Below the pieces are notes generated by a model, which worked only from the letters and a program-made list of their open reading frames with translations, had not been told where the DNA came from and did not search any database. DNA of 64,000 bases from Tipula vernalis (taxonomy: Eukaryota; Arthropoda; Insecta; Diptera; Tipulidae). Where the stretch lies: contig OY282558.1 of the NCBI GenBank assembly GCA_958295665.1, positions 140,472,577-140,536,576 on the forward strand, given 5' to 3'. A program made the translations under genes and the position numbers. This document shows, piece after piece, positions 34,401 through 45,240 of this stretch (position 1 is its first letter; the number at the start of each line of letters is the position of its first letter).

Positions 34401-35512
34401 AATTTTAATTTTAATTTTAATTTTAATTTTAATTTTAATTTTAATTTTAATTTTAATTTTAATTTTAATTTTAATTTTAATTTTAATTTTAATTTTAATT
34501 TTAATTTTAATTTTAATTTTAATTTTAATTTTAATTTTAATTTTAATTTTAATTTTAATTTTAATTTTAATTTTAATTTTAATTTTAATTTTAATTTTAA
34601 TTTTAATTTTAATTTTAATTTTAATTTTAATTTTAATTTTAATTTTAATTTTAATTTTAATTTTAATTTTAATTTTAATTTTAATTTTAATTTTAATTTT
34701 AATTTTAATTTTAATTTTAATTTTAATTTTAATTTTAATTTTAATTTTAATTTTAATTTTAATTTTAATTTTAATTTTAATTTTAATTTTAATTTTAATT
34801 TTAATTTTAATTTTAATTTTAATTTTAATTTTAATTTTAATTTTAATTTTAATTTTAATTTTAATTTTAATTTTAATTTTAATTTTAATTTTAATTTTAA
34901 TTTTAATTTTAATTTTAATTTTAATTTTAATTTTAATTTTAATTTTAATTTTAATTTTAATTTTAATTTTAATTTTAATTTTAATTTTAATTTTAATTTT
35001 AATTTTAATTTTAATTTTAATTTTAATTTTAATTTTAATTTTAATTTTAATTTTAATTTTAATTTTAATTTTAATTTTAATTTTAATTTTAATTTTAATT
35101 TTAATTTTAATTTTAATTTTAATTTTAATTTTAATTTTAATTTTAATTTTAATTTTAATAATTTTAATTTTAATTTTAATTTTAATTTTAATTTTAATTT
35201 TAATTTTAATTTTAATTTTAATTTTAATTTTAATTTTAATTTTAATTTTAATTTTAATTTTAATTTTAATTTTAATTTTAATTTTAATTTTAATTTTAAT
35301 TTTAATTTTAATTTTAATTTTAATTTTAATTTTAATTTTAATTTTAATTTTAATTTTAATTTTAATTTTAATTTTAATTTAATTTTAATTTTAATTTTAA
35401 TTTTAATTTTAATTTTAATTTTAATTTTAATTTTAATTTTAATTTTAATTTTAATTTTAATTTTAATTTTAATTTTAATTTTAATTTTAATTTTAATTTT
35501 AATTTTAATTTA
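31473..35512. repeat. (AATTTT)n / (AATTTG)n hexamer satellite, about 4 kb
   Basis: About 670 tandem hexamers. The left part (31473-31490 and about 31520-31650) is AATTTG, with short AATTTT runs between and after. A mixed junction with ATGAATTATTTTT lies at 31700-31735. From about 31736 to 35512 it is almost pure AATTTT. Rare slips give AATTTAATTTT (for example near 31961, 32043, 32126, 32748 and 35379), AATAATTTT (near 32890, 32940 and 35158) and one T8 run near 32347. The plus frame 31473-31688 is an Asn-Leu/Asn-Phe dipeptide artefact. Such length and purity point to slippage or unequal exchange in a non-coding region. Confidence 0.97.
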
Positions 35513-35515
35513 TTT

Positions 35516-36250
35516 AAGGATTATTGGTTGTTGAGTTGGAAGTTAGCTTGAGTTCAGTTCAAGTAGGACCTTGGTAATGTGGGAGTATAGTAAAGCGTTA
35601 AGTTAGGGATTGAGTTCAAGGTTGAATTTGTGGTCGATTTGGAAGGGTTTCTTGTTGAGTTAAATAAGTTGAGTTAATGTACATATATAGTTTTCGAACC
35701 ATGTTTATTAATGGTTTATGAGTTGAATTGGTGGTTTCAGTTAAAAGTTGATTAAGGGTTGAAAACGGTTTGAGTTGAAGTTGAGTTGAATTTAAGTGAA
35801 GGGTTTGTTTGGGGATTAATTAAGGATCGAGCTTTGGGTTAATGCAGGAGATTAGATTTAGTGGATTTGAGTTGAGGTTACACACGCATATAGCTTTCGA
35901 ATGATTTCGGGATTGAATTGGCCATTGAGTGTGTAGTTGAGTAGCTAAGTTGAGTTGAAGTTGAGTTGTGATTGAATTAGCTTGCGCTGGGGTTGAGGCA
36001 GTGGTTCGGTTGGGGTAATATTTGATGGTATATTCGTGGATTGAGCTACACATTGATTTGGTTTAAGTTAACGGTTGATTTGTAAGTTGACTTCAGGTTG
36101 AATTTGTGGTTCTGTTGCGGGTTGGGTTGATAGTTGATTTGGTGATTACATTGTGATTTAGTTGGAAGTTTAGTTCAGTATCGACTTGGAGGTTGAGCTG
36201 AAGTTTTAGTTAAGAAGTACAGTTAGGGATTGATTTGGTGACTTAAGTTA
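35516..36250. repeat. Degenerate G/T-rich repeat flank (GAGTTGA-like)
   Basis: About 730 bp in which C is rare on the plus strand. Variants of a hexamer or heptamer dominate: GTTGAG, AGTTGA, GAGTTGAAGTTGAGTTGA near 35765 and 35950, and GAATTT-like forms. It abuts the hexamer array, which shares the GA-TT framework, so it may be an older, mutated part of the same tandem family. Confidence 0.72.
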
Positions 36251-38215
36251 ATTTTTGCGATCGAAGTCCTTATCACCTCTCTAGGTTCCAGCGCTTTATA
36301 TTTTATCATATAAATATTTATAAATTTATAAATATTTTATTTGGAGTACAATATCACATTGTACCCCTTTTGGTTTTACATAAAAATGAGGTTTCTTCAT
36401 ACGTTAAGTCTAAACCAAATTTTAGGCCTAGTCGTAAGCTAGACCTGGAATTTATGTAAGTTTAAGATACCATTAAGATTTTACTTTCAGACGTTGTTTT
36501 TGGGCAATAGCTTGCTAGGGACGAAAACGTTCGATGCATGGGTTGTAAGGGTGCTGTGAAACATCTCTATGTTTTCAGCAGAAAGCATTGTAAGACCCCA
36601 ATGTGGTGAGTATCTCTGCTTTGCTCACAAATATCAAATAAATATTAATGTTTAGTATTGTCATTAAAATAGCAATACTCAGTTGCAAAAAAAAAATCGT
36701 TAAGATGCTCACATCTGCAGACAAAAACGCTGTATAACATTACTACTAATCTAATCATGCTTTTTGAATTTTAAATATGTCATTTTATCACCTCTTCTAT
36801 GCTCCTCCCAATAATATAACACTAAATTTTTTATATTTATGATTTTTCATAATTTTTCACCCTATTTTGATCATAATTCACCTATTTTCACTCTACATGT
36901 ATAAGTATACTGGTTACGGTTAGATTGTATCTAACATACAGATATTTTCGATTACATCAGTAAATCCAATTCATACAGCATATACAAAATAAAATTTATG
37001 TTACGTTTTTCTTTCTTCTCTAAAAATAAAACATAAATATATGATGGAAAAAAAATGATGAAAACCGAAAGTTGAAAGCTTTGGTAAGCACAAAAAAAAA
37101 ATTTAAATAAAACTTACACCGTATGCCAAAACAATCTTATACTGTAAGTATGTTTATACGTGTGTGTGTGCTTGATGAAGGTAAACGAAAATTTAAAGGA
37201 TTTATCTGCTGTATACGCATATATAAAAACATAACGGAAACATAAAAGGAATTTACATAAATCAAAACAAATATATAACAAAAAATTTTCGAATTCGATT
37301 GTTTTCAGCTTTTTTTTTTTTTTTGTTTTGTTTTGTTGCTCGTTCCAAGAAGCTTTTCTTATTAAATATTAAAATGTGGTTTTTTTTGTTTGTGCTCTCA
37401 ACAGACAAAAAGCGTTCGTTCTATACATGAATATGAGGTACATTGACCACTTTTGTACTTTATCAAAATTTATTTAAATTGCCAATAAAAAAAGATGAAA
37501 AAGTTTATATTACCCGACTCTTACCTAAAAGATAGACAAAACAAAAGGATTCTAAGCAACAGGATGTACATAACCAAGGACTACAAATTTCTTGGAAATA
37601 ATCCAACATAACAAAATTATGTTTGTTGTACATAAAAACACACACACACAAGTAACATTAACAAGACAATAAAAATGTAAACATAGACATATACGAATGA
37701 TGCACACAGAGAGATATGGCATACAAAAAATTGTATGGCAGGCACAATAAGCCGTCGTCTGTTGGTTCGGTTTATTAAAAATAAAATAAATTTGTTGCCG
37801 CACATGACAACAACAAATTTTTATTTTTATTTTTTATTTCTACTCCCATATCGTTAACTTTATATTCACAATGGTTTTGGGTTTATATGGATGCATGGCG
37901 AAACAAAAGTTTTCGGAAATTTATTAATATTGCATTCCGTCGTCTGAATGATTTAATCGTGTTCGTAAAGTGGTTTTACTCCCATCCATCCGATAAAGCA
38001 AATTTTCTTAGTTTTAATGTAAAAGGATGATGCTGGGTTAAATTGTCTGCCGATAATTTTAATTCAATAAACAATATTATCATTAAAATTGACCCAGAAC
38101 GTTACAATTTCCAATCACATAATTCTATAGGTTTCGTAGGCAAAAATGTAAAAATAATTTATGTTTGTAATAGTCCATTCCAGTCTTAATTAGGTGTGCT
38201 TTACTTACATTTTTA
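36251..38215. other. AT-rich non-coding stretch
   Basis: No recognisable gene. It contains poly-A and poly-T runs and a CA-rich run near 37640. Minus-strand frames at 37552-37805 look like hydrophobic chance frames. Confidence 0.45.
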
Positions 38216-38474
38216 ACTATAAGGTAAAATGGTTTATCAAGTTGGAAGATAAGTTGAATTATTTGTATTAATCTCATTTATCTAATTAAATTTTTTTTAA
38301 CTGATTGAAAGCTTAATTAAACTTAAGGTTTTGATAAAACTATATGTTGTTTTATCAAAACCTTAAACTTAATTAAGCTTTTCATCAGTTAAAAAAAATG
38401 TATATTAGATAAATGAGATTAATACAAATAATTCAACTTATCTTCCAACTTGATAAACCATTTTACCTTATAGT
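38216..38474. repeat. Long hairpin (foldback element), 259 bp
   Basis: Left arm 38216-38340, loop 38341-38348 (TATATGTT), right arm 38349-38474. The arms are reverse complements with only a few mismatches and indels, mostly near 38283-38310 versus 38385-38405. The outer ends are ACTATAAGGTAAAATGG and its complement. The whole block is therefore a single near-perfect inverted repeat with an 8-nt loop, as in foldback or snap-back MITEs. No coding capacity and no certain target duplication. Transcripts would form a 125-bp duplex. Confidence 0.93.
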
Positions 38475-38483
38475 GGGCCATAA

Positions 38484-38870
38484 TTAAATAAACGACCAAA
38501 AGCTGGTGCCATTTTCATTTCTGATATAAAGATTCATTTCTAAGTCTAATTCGGGTTGGAAATTAGATGAAATTTCCATCATTTTTAACCGTCCTGTTGT
38601 ACTTTTTGAAGCTATTCCCATGACTGGATGTCGCTCATTAATGCGTGGCAGATTTATTATTTGAACACAAGTCTCGCTTATCATTGAACTATTTGATCCT
38701 GGATTCGGGCCAAAGTTGAGTAGAGAAATCTACCAGCTCGGTAACCTTTCAGTAAGGTGCGCATCACGTGAGCTGTTCTGGTCATGTTTCGCATGACGAG
38801 TACGATTTTGTAAGGGCTAACCTGGTCACAATTAGCAAGTGTACGTTCTGCCTCATCGTGGAGACCACTG
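38484..38870 (-). pseudogene. BEL/Pao-type protease fragment
   Basis: The minus strand reads NFGPNPGSNSSMISETCVQI, in which the aligned active-site block (family LLDxGSxxSxI) has become GPNPGS. It continues INLPRINERHPVMGIASKST and NFQPELDLEMNLYI, as in BEL proteases. Upstream (38870-38700), in another frame, is a less certain stretch. It ends 10 bp from the hairpin element, which probably truncates it. Confidence 0.55.
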
Positions 38871-38959
38871 GTAACTGAAATGAAGAAAAATCCTTCACAA
38901 AATACCCTAATCTAAAGTGGAATAGCACATGCCGATGGAAGAATGGCTGATGGGTTAAT
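38871..38959. other. Short spacer
   Basis: No feature seen between the minus-strand protease scrap and the plus-strand DUF4780-type element. Confidence 0.4.
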
Positions 38960-39229
38960 CAGTAATAAGTATGTTGACTTTCGATACCAGGTGCCCTACA
39001 GTTTTATTTAGTCTTCCTGTGGTAAGGCTGGGTGTCCAACAGGCTACCTTTCTTTGCCAGGAACTTGGATTCAGAGGACCTCGGGTCTCTTTCCACTGCA
39101 GAACTCGCGGTAGGTGGCAATCGGATGAGGAGCTCCGTATGGTGTTTGAGAACCTAGTTCTCAACTCCGTTATGGGCACGCTGGGACGTCAGGAGATGAG
39201 GCTTCCGCCCCTACAAGTGGCGGATCCCA

Positions 39230-40015
39230 TCTGTGAAAGGAAGGAGAAGTAAGGACGTCGGGGAGCACCGGAAGGGTAATGTCAATACTATTGACAAACC
39301 TGTCGCGGCTCATTGCGTGAAAATGAGTACAGCCGCGAAGAAGCGGTACAAGAGGCTTCTTGGTGAGAGCAAAACGCCCGGAAGCGAAACAAAGCCTAAG
39401 CCTGTCTCTGAGACTGATGCCCTCCGGAGGCCCCACCGTTTAAGAGAGTCCGGTAGAATAACGGTACTACGCCCATACTGAAAAAACTAGAGGGGGAGGA
39501 ATCTGTCTAGACGGTCTCGGGTTTTGTATTCCGGTCTGGAGTAACTTTCAGTCAGGCTGCAGGGTCAGAGATCATTGGTATCTTACCCTCTGGTTTTCCT
39601 GAGGGAGAGCAGCTATACGCTGTCGTGCGGGGCATTTTAGAGAAGGTGCTGGAGCTGGAGTATCAGGAGCTTAAACCAAAGTTCCTTAGCAGTCAGCTTC
39701 GGCTTGGATGGCTGATAGTGACCTGAGCTGATCGGATCACTAAACATTGGCTCAGGGAGGCCATAGGCACTATCAAGCCATGGGAAGATGCACAGCTGTT
39801 CGTGGCTGAAGCGAGAAACTTGTCTCGAGCCAAGACTTTGTTTGGCACATTCCCTAACAGTGCTGAATTTCCACCGGATCGGCTTCTTGGTTTTATCAGG
39901 AGCCAAAAAGGGGCATGCAGGTGATAAACTGAAGAGTGGTCAGGAGATAGGCGAAAGGCTTCCCGCCTTCTACACCGTCCCCAAGGACCACTCTACAGTC
40001 GAAAAGCTCTAGCGA
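39230..40015 (+). pseudogene. ORF1 (Gag-like, DUF4780) of non-LTR relic
   Basis: The first frame holds STAAKKRYKRLLGESKTPGS, similar to the AAKxRFKxLLxxG start of such ORF1 proteins. From 39585, in another frame, come GFPEGEQLYAVVRGILEKV, KFLSSQLRLGWLIVT, a stop, ADRITKHWLREAIGTIKPWE and DAQLFVAEARNLSRAK, matching DUF4780 with its G-L-V--AD---WL----P-W core. DUF4780 proteins are nucleic-acid-binding Gag-like proteins of certain insect retrotransposons. Stops and shifts make this copy dead. Confidence 0.7.
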
Positions 40016-40029
40016 GTTCACTTTAGGGT

Positions 40030-41150
40030 TACCCTAGTGGGCTGGCCGACCTGATAGTATGCTATGCGAACGCGCACCACACGGTGTGGGACAGCACAAA
40101 CATCAATAATAGGGATCAGTACCTATTTGAGGTTTTGATTACAAATAATGTAGGCATTATCAATAGGCGAAAGAAACCTAGACTTTAATTAATGCGATTA
40201 GGCAATTAAAAACTTTAATTAAAAACTGGCATCTGTCTGAAGAGGCCTCCTTTCGATTCGATTTGGCAGCCAAAACTATGCAGCGGCAGGAGATTAAAAT
40301 TCTAGAACTGACCGACTGGGACTCTATATAGAGTTTGGAGAACATAGAGTCTGCAGAGCTAAAAAATTCTATGCACTTGGATTACGAGAACAGCTGCTCG
40401 GTTATGTGAATAGAGTTCACTAAGGCTAAACACACCGGTGAATGGGGCGATTATAAGATGGTCTGGACGGAATATAATCTCGAACTAAGAAGATTTAGAG
40501 GCAAGGCTACCTGGAGAAATTTCTGTGAAAGAATCAATCAATTGGCCTCTGCGGCTCAAATGGCATCTTTCCCGCTTTACTGTAAAACGGTATTGAGAAG
40601 CAGAGGGAGATTATGCATTTAATAATATTCCGAAACTCTAGAGGAAAGTAAATGTGGCCGTCTGGATATCCAGCCCAAGGCGCATCGGCCAATTAGTCTC
40701 ACATCGTTTCTATTGAAGACGATGGAAAAGTCCTGAATTATTCAATAAGAAATGAGACTTTTGTAAAATTCCGCAGCATCGGGACCAGTTTCCTTATCAC
40801 ACTGGTGATTATACTGTGATGCCTCTTATCGGTCTATTCACGAGGATAACAAAAGAGCGATAACAAATAAAAGGGGTAGTATCTCTCCCTTTATGGTGAT
40901 TGATCTTTGAAAGACTACTGGTTCTTCTAAATAGCCTTGGATTTAATGTCTAGGACTAAGCGAATGATACGACTATCCTAATCTGATCTCATGCAAAATG
41001 CACTCAATATGACTCAATATCAATCCAAACAAAACTCTTATTTATTTTTTTACGAGGAGGAAAAAGCTTGCGATTATAACTTCCTCGTTAAACGGTACTA
41101 TTGTACCTGATGGTAATCCCAGGTGAATTAAATATAAAGTTCGAATGGTG
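40030..41150 (+). pseudogene. Endonuclease-RT remnant of the same element
   Basis: At 40045, CYANAHHTVWDSTNINNRDQ and FEVLITNNVGIINR match the endonuclease block CDANAHHxxWGSxDxNxRG. Then DYKMVWTEYNLELRRFRGKA and TWRNFCERINQLASAAQ are the segment between EN and RT. PKAHRPISLTSFLLKTMEKS is the RT finger block RPISLTSFxLKxMEK. Near 40890-41000, LLVLLNSLGFNV, AND-like and ILI-like residues stand where the family has LLxxLNxxG...YADD. No frame runs far between stops. Only the order and motif blocks identify it. Confidence 0.7.
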
Positions 41151-41181
41151 GTAAGCTTTTGGGTAGGTATTTTTATTTACT

Positions 41182-41990
41182 TTATAAGTTTAAACAAACA
41201 ATATTGATAAAAATTAATTTTATTTTTAGGTTACATGTGAATATGACGAGGTATGCCTTATAGGTGGTTACTTTTCGTTGTCGACTATTCTTGAGCACAT
41301 ATGGACCAGCGTAGTCTACGCTCGTCTGCAAAAATGTACGGATTAGGTTAACTCGTGGTGGTGGTAATTGCCTCATGAGCTGCTCCTGGGTTATTTTCTT
41401 GTGTCGGAAACATTTGATGCAGTTATGTATTACACTTCGCACCAAATTTTTGCCGCGGATTATGGTATATTGTTATTTGATGATGAACATCAATAATATC
41501 GGACCGGCATGTAAATTATTCTCATGGGTTTCTCGTACTAATTTTCGTGCTATTGGGTGGCTTCCTGATAAAATAATCGGGTGCTTTGAGTCGTATTGCT
41601 CTTTTACGTGTTCCAGATGACCACCAACTCGTAAAATTCCAGCTTTATCTAAGAACGGGGATAGAAAAGAAATATTAGATTTCTTCAACGGCGAATTGTT
41701 ACTTAAACTGTTTATCTCTTCTGCAAAACTTGTATGTTGCGCTTCACGAAATATTGTTTTATACGACTTGTACAATTCAGCAATTGTGATTCGGCCGATG
41801 ACTTGGGTTTTGAAATTTCGAAAATTGTGCCCGGCACGTTTGAGCCAAGCAAGAATTCGAATTGCCTTCGTGATACTTGAGAACTTCTCGATGATTTCAG
41901 CAACGATTATTGACCTGCTAGTTGCTCTCTCTCTAGTTTCTCTCTAGCTAAATTGGTTAGTGCAACAATCTTTTCCTTTTTTTGTACTTT
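41182..41990 (-). pseudogene. BEL/Pao integrase, truncated after the first aspartate
   Basis: The 41775-41473 frame holds FLSPFLDKAGILRVGGHLEH, YDSKHPIILSGSHPIARKLV and ETHENNLHAGP, the zinc-binding domain. After a frame change the 41445-41182 frame has VRSVIHNCIKCFRHKKITQE, MRQLPPPRVNLIRTFLQTSV and DYAGPYVLKNS, including the first DDE aspartate (VDYAGP). It ends at TTYKAYLVIFTC, after which the family similarity stops. The rest of the core and the C-terminal domain are absent. Confidence 0.87.
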
Positions 41991-42066
41991 CGGTGGTTCT
42001 GGAGATCGAAGTGGTTCGCGACGTAGCCATTCCGGTCCTTGCCACCACATCAAATTTGTGATATGT

Positions 42067-42651
42067 TCATTGGAAAGAATGCCACGGGAGGCTATATTTG
42101 CCAGATTTAGCTTTGACGGGACTGTTGATCACGAATACATTTCCCTTCCTAGGTGGATTTGCCAGCCAAGCAAGGGTGGCAATTGAGTCAGACCGTAAAA
42201 AGATCTGTGGAGTTGTTGTAAGTGTCAATGACTTAATCACTAGCCCGAGTAATCGAGTCAATAAAAGAGCTGCGCATAACTCTAATCTAGCTGTACTTGA
42301 TCAGTGCGACCTTGGTTCTCGCGGAAATGATGTTGGTCTGTACTTCTCTATTCGAACTTACGGTGCGGGTATGATGGCAGCGTACGCTGTATTTGACGCG
42401 TCCGCAAATCCACATAGCTGCAATGCTGCATCCGAATTTAGCCATCTCGGTAATTTGACCTCTTCCAATAATTTTAGTTTGCTTCGGACATTTGACCATT
42501 GTTCTTTGACATCCGCAGGGAGTACGTCATCCCAATCGAGTTTTCTCAACCACCAAGTCAACCACAGACTCTGAAATAGGGTCTTTATTCCTATTGTGAC
42601 GGGTGACAGCCAGCCTATTGGATCGAAAACCCGTGATGCCTCGGTTGGCAC
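42067..42651 (-). pseudogene. BEL/Pao RT thumb and RNase H
   Basis: The 42651-42358 frame reads ASRVFDPIGWLSPVTIGIKT, LWLTWWLRKLDWDDVLPADV, and then RWLNSDAALQLCGFADASNT with FADAS, the start of BEL RNase H. The next frame gives VSSNREVQTNIISARTKVAL. The 42261-42067 frame gives LRSDSIATLAWLANPPRKG, where the family has WTDS--VL-WL-. Each part is well conserved, with two frame breaks between. Confidence 0.83.
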
Positions 42652-43560
42652 ATTTCTTTTGGAGAATTCTGTCGTGATTGGCAGCGATACCTTAAACGAA
42701 AAACAATCGGTTTGTGGGTCAAATTTGATTCCTAGAACAGCAATTAGAAATTTCTCGATTATCTGCTGGTATGTTCTCCAAGAGTTTTACATTATTGGCT
42801 GCCCATTTGCAGAGGTGATACTCATCGACATTTAAAAGGGATATCAGCTCGCTTTGCATGCTTCTGGCTTCGTCAACAGTACTCGCTCCCGACATAAAGT
42901 CGTCCATATAAAAATCACTCTGCAATATTTTCGCTGCAAATTTATTGAGAGCTTGAGTTGCCAGAAACGAAGCTGATGCCTTACCATAGGTGTTTGTGAG
43001 AAGCCAGTAGTGTCTCACTGGTAAAGCTGGGGAGGCACGCCAAATGATGCGTTGGTAGTCTGTGTCCGGGTTTTCGATCCACAGCTGACGGAACATTTTT
43101 TCGATGTCTGTCGTGATGATGTAACGATGTTTCCTGAATCTTATTAATATTTCTATGAGAAATTGTTGAACAGTCGGTCCGACCATCAACAAATCGTTCA
43201 ACGATACTCCCGTAGTGGTTCAACTACTTTTCTTGATTACGGGATGGTGTGGAAGGTAGTACATTTCGTCTTGTGGCCGATCGATTTGATCTGGTGGTAT
43301 CAGCTCCATGTGACCGAGCTCTTAATATTCTTCCATGAACTTGTCATAGGTTTGGTGGAGTTCTGGGTTTCTGATAAGCCTTTGTCCTAGTGAGCTGAGT
43401 CGCTTGACTGCTTGGTGTAATGAGTTTCCCAATGCGGGTTTATTGGCAAAAAAGGCAATGGAATCCTGAACTTTTAGTCTTCAAATGTTTGTCGAAGTGT
43501 TCAACGCAAAGCTTTTCTTCTCCGGTGTACTACTCGACAGCTGGTAGTTCTTCTGTCTCG
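42650..43560 (-). pseudogene. BEL/Pao reverse transcriptase with intact YMDD box
   Basis: The segment before the RT is legible as FANKPALGNSLHQAVKRLSS, LIRNPELHQTYDKFMEEY, a stop, then YYLPHHPVIKKS. The fingers region with RVVFD is lost. The 43201-42719 frame (160 residues) starts LNDLLMVGPTVQQ and has ITTDIEKMFRQLWIENPDTD (palm A aspartate), YQRIIWRAS, NTYGKASASFLATQALNKFA and the catalytic box DFYMDDFMSG, intact, then CKWAANNVKLLENIPADNRE. Reverse transcription uses this palm. The protein as a whole cannot be made because neighbouring domains are in other frames. Confidence 0.88.
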
Positions 43561-44150
43561 TGGAATCTTCTCATTGATTGGCCAATGCTGATTTCTTCTT
43601 GAACATATAGACAGGTGATGGTTTGGTGTGGTACGCCATTCGATTCATAAATTCCCCCTACGATCCACCCTAGATTGGTTTTCGGTTCAACGGGCTGGTC
43701 TGCGCCTTTTCTTAACTGACCGTCAGATAGAAGCGGTAGAAATTTGTCACACCCAATCAAAAGATTTATGGGACCCGGCGAGTCAAATTCGGGATCGGCT
43801 AATGACAATTCGCTTAGGTAGTTGAATTGCTCACTGTTTACAGGTTTAGGAGGTAGATTCGATGTTATTTTTGGTATTATGTATGCTGTGAGTTCGATAC
43901 TAAATTGTGTGTCAATTCTGGATCTCACCAAATGTGAAGATACATCTCGAGAACTACCAGCTTTTCCGCCATTCAGGGTGTTGATGTTGAATCTCGCATC
44001 TCGACACGTTCAATCTATTTGCGCAGTGCTCTGTGATGTACGATCTTCTTGAAGCGGAGTCTAGGAGAGCGCGATCATTCACCAATTTCCATATCTGTCG
44101 CGTATTTCAACTTTCGCGGTTGGTAGTAGTGCATCGGTACCAATGTCTTG
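43530..44150 (-). pseudogene. BEL/Pao protease and linker
   Basis: The minus strand near 44140-44020 reads LLPTAKVEIRDRYGNW and, after a frame change, NDRALLDSASRRSYITEHCA, in which the active site is DSA and not DSG. The 43931-43530 frame continues with the protease end SRIDTQFSIELTAYIIPKIT and LADPEFDSPGPINLLIGCDK, followed by KTNLGWIVGGIYES, the segment that closes BEL proteases. The loss of the glycine probably abolishes catalysis; the frameshift certainly does. Confidence 0.82.
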
Positions 44151-44199
44151 GTGGGATGAATGTAAGCTCTGAACGGGATGATTAGGACTTTTGCACATG

Positions 44200-45240
44200 G
44201 CCAACAATGTTTTAGTATCTGACTTCGTAGATGGTTTCGGCTCGAAAGAAACACTTGGAGAAATCTGATCATCATGCACAAGTGAATGGTGTCTTTTCTT
44301 ACATTGGTGGCATTGTCCTTTCGATCTACATTGAAGAATTGAAGCACCTAGTACTATTATTCAGATATAACCTGCGATCTTCTAACTTCATTTGGATGAA
44401 TTTGGAGCAGTCACATAACCGATGTTGTTGGTTGGTACGCAGTGAACAGCTCGGTAGTGGTTTCGCTTTAATGTGAAAATTTTGTGTAGGTGCGCTTGAT
44501 CTGATTTGGTATTTATTAAGTTGATATTTGATACCTTCAAGTGCATTCATTTGGTTAATCAGGAATTTAAGAAAGTCTTCAAATGTTGGAAACTCTTATT
44601 CCGATGACTCCTGTCGCCATAGTTGCAATGTGATGTCGTCCAGTTTCTTCTCGGCAAGGTACACCAACCAACAGTCTTTAGATTCTGCACTTAATCCCAA
44701 CGCCTTGAAACCGCGGTTAACTTCGTCGTATGTATCGTATATTTGCCTCATGTTTCGATGAATACAGTTACTACTTTGCGTTTTCTATCGTAGCGTTTGG
44801 CTAATTTTTGGAAAGCCTCTATGTAGCTAGCGTCATCCACTTGGAAATATCGTACTAACTTTTCAGCCCGACCTCGCAATTGTCCCACCAAATACTGGAA
44901 TTTCATGGACGGTACTTTTAAACAGATCATAAAATGACTGCCATGCTGCTGGTGGGCTTGAAAAGGATGTATTTATAGTAGTGTCATTCATAGTGCTAGA
45001 TGGTGTTTGAATCTTCGCCCTCATCAATCTTTGTAAGGTGGGTACGCATAAATAATAGTTGTCATCTACCGCCTCAATGTCCGACTGCGAATCTGCTTCG
45101 ATGGAAAATATTTCGTCCTTCACGCTCACAAAACTTTTATAATCTCTTTCATTTTATGTAACCTTATTTTCATCTCCTGAGTGGTATCCTTGCATGCTTT
45201 CGCATAAGTAACTAATCTGGTAATTTGGCCTTTAATGACT
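44200..45240 (-). pseudogene. BEL/Pao Gag, broken
   Basis: From 45235: QITRLVTYAKACKDTTQEMK-like N-terminal sequence, then VKDEIFSIEADSQSDIEAVD. The capsid follows: WQSFYDLFKSTVHEIPVFGG, a break, then PSMKFQYLVGQLRGRAEKLV and ASYIEAFQKLAKRYDRKRKV, all well matched to BEL Gag. A later piece (44550-44326) carries HRLCDCSKFIQMKLEDRR and STRCFNSSM in place of the Cys-rich RCFNCL zinc region, with the zinc cysteine changed to Ser. Frame breaks occur near 44930, 44750 and 44330. Confidence 0.85.

Larger units (their letters stand above)
38960..41150 (+). mobile_element. DUF4780-type non-LTR retrotransposon relic (LOA/Jockey-like)
   Basis: Plus-strand pieces in order: a Gag-like ORF1 with a YKRLLGE-type start and a DUF4780 domain (39290-39990), an endonuclease scrap (40030-40190), the segment before the RT (40250-40600), the RT start (about 40670-40740) and a rotted RT end (about 40860-41120). 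Nothing is open for long. The family is the same type as the better preserved element at 61.0-63.5 kb. Confidence 0.72.
41160..45240 (-). mobile_element. BEL/Pao retrotransposon, 3'-truncated
   Basis: On the minus strand: Gag (45235-44326), protease (44110-43530), linker and RT (43560-42650), RNase H (42650-42067) and the integrase start (41990-41182). It stops after the first integrase aspartate, close to the 3' end of the plus-strand DUF4780 relic, so the two elements meet at about 41.15-41.18 kb. It is one of the most complete Pol regions in the window, although split among frames. No LTR recognised. Confidence 0.88.

Noticed and set aside
14719..35512. CRISPR-like arrays
   Set aside because: The tandem units are contiguous with no unique spacers, and the sequence is eukaryotic.
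37552..37805. Hydrophobic minus-strand frames, possible membrane peptide
   Set aside because: Two overlapping frames of similar length in AT-rich DNA, with no conserved motif. Best explained by chance.
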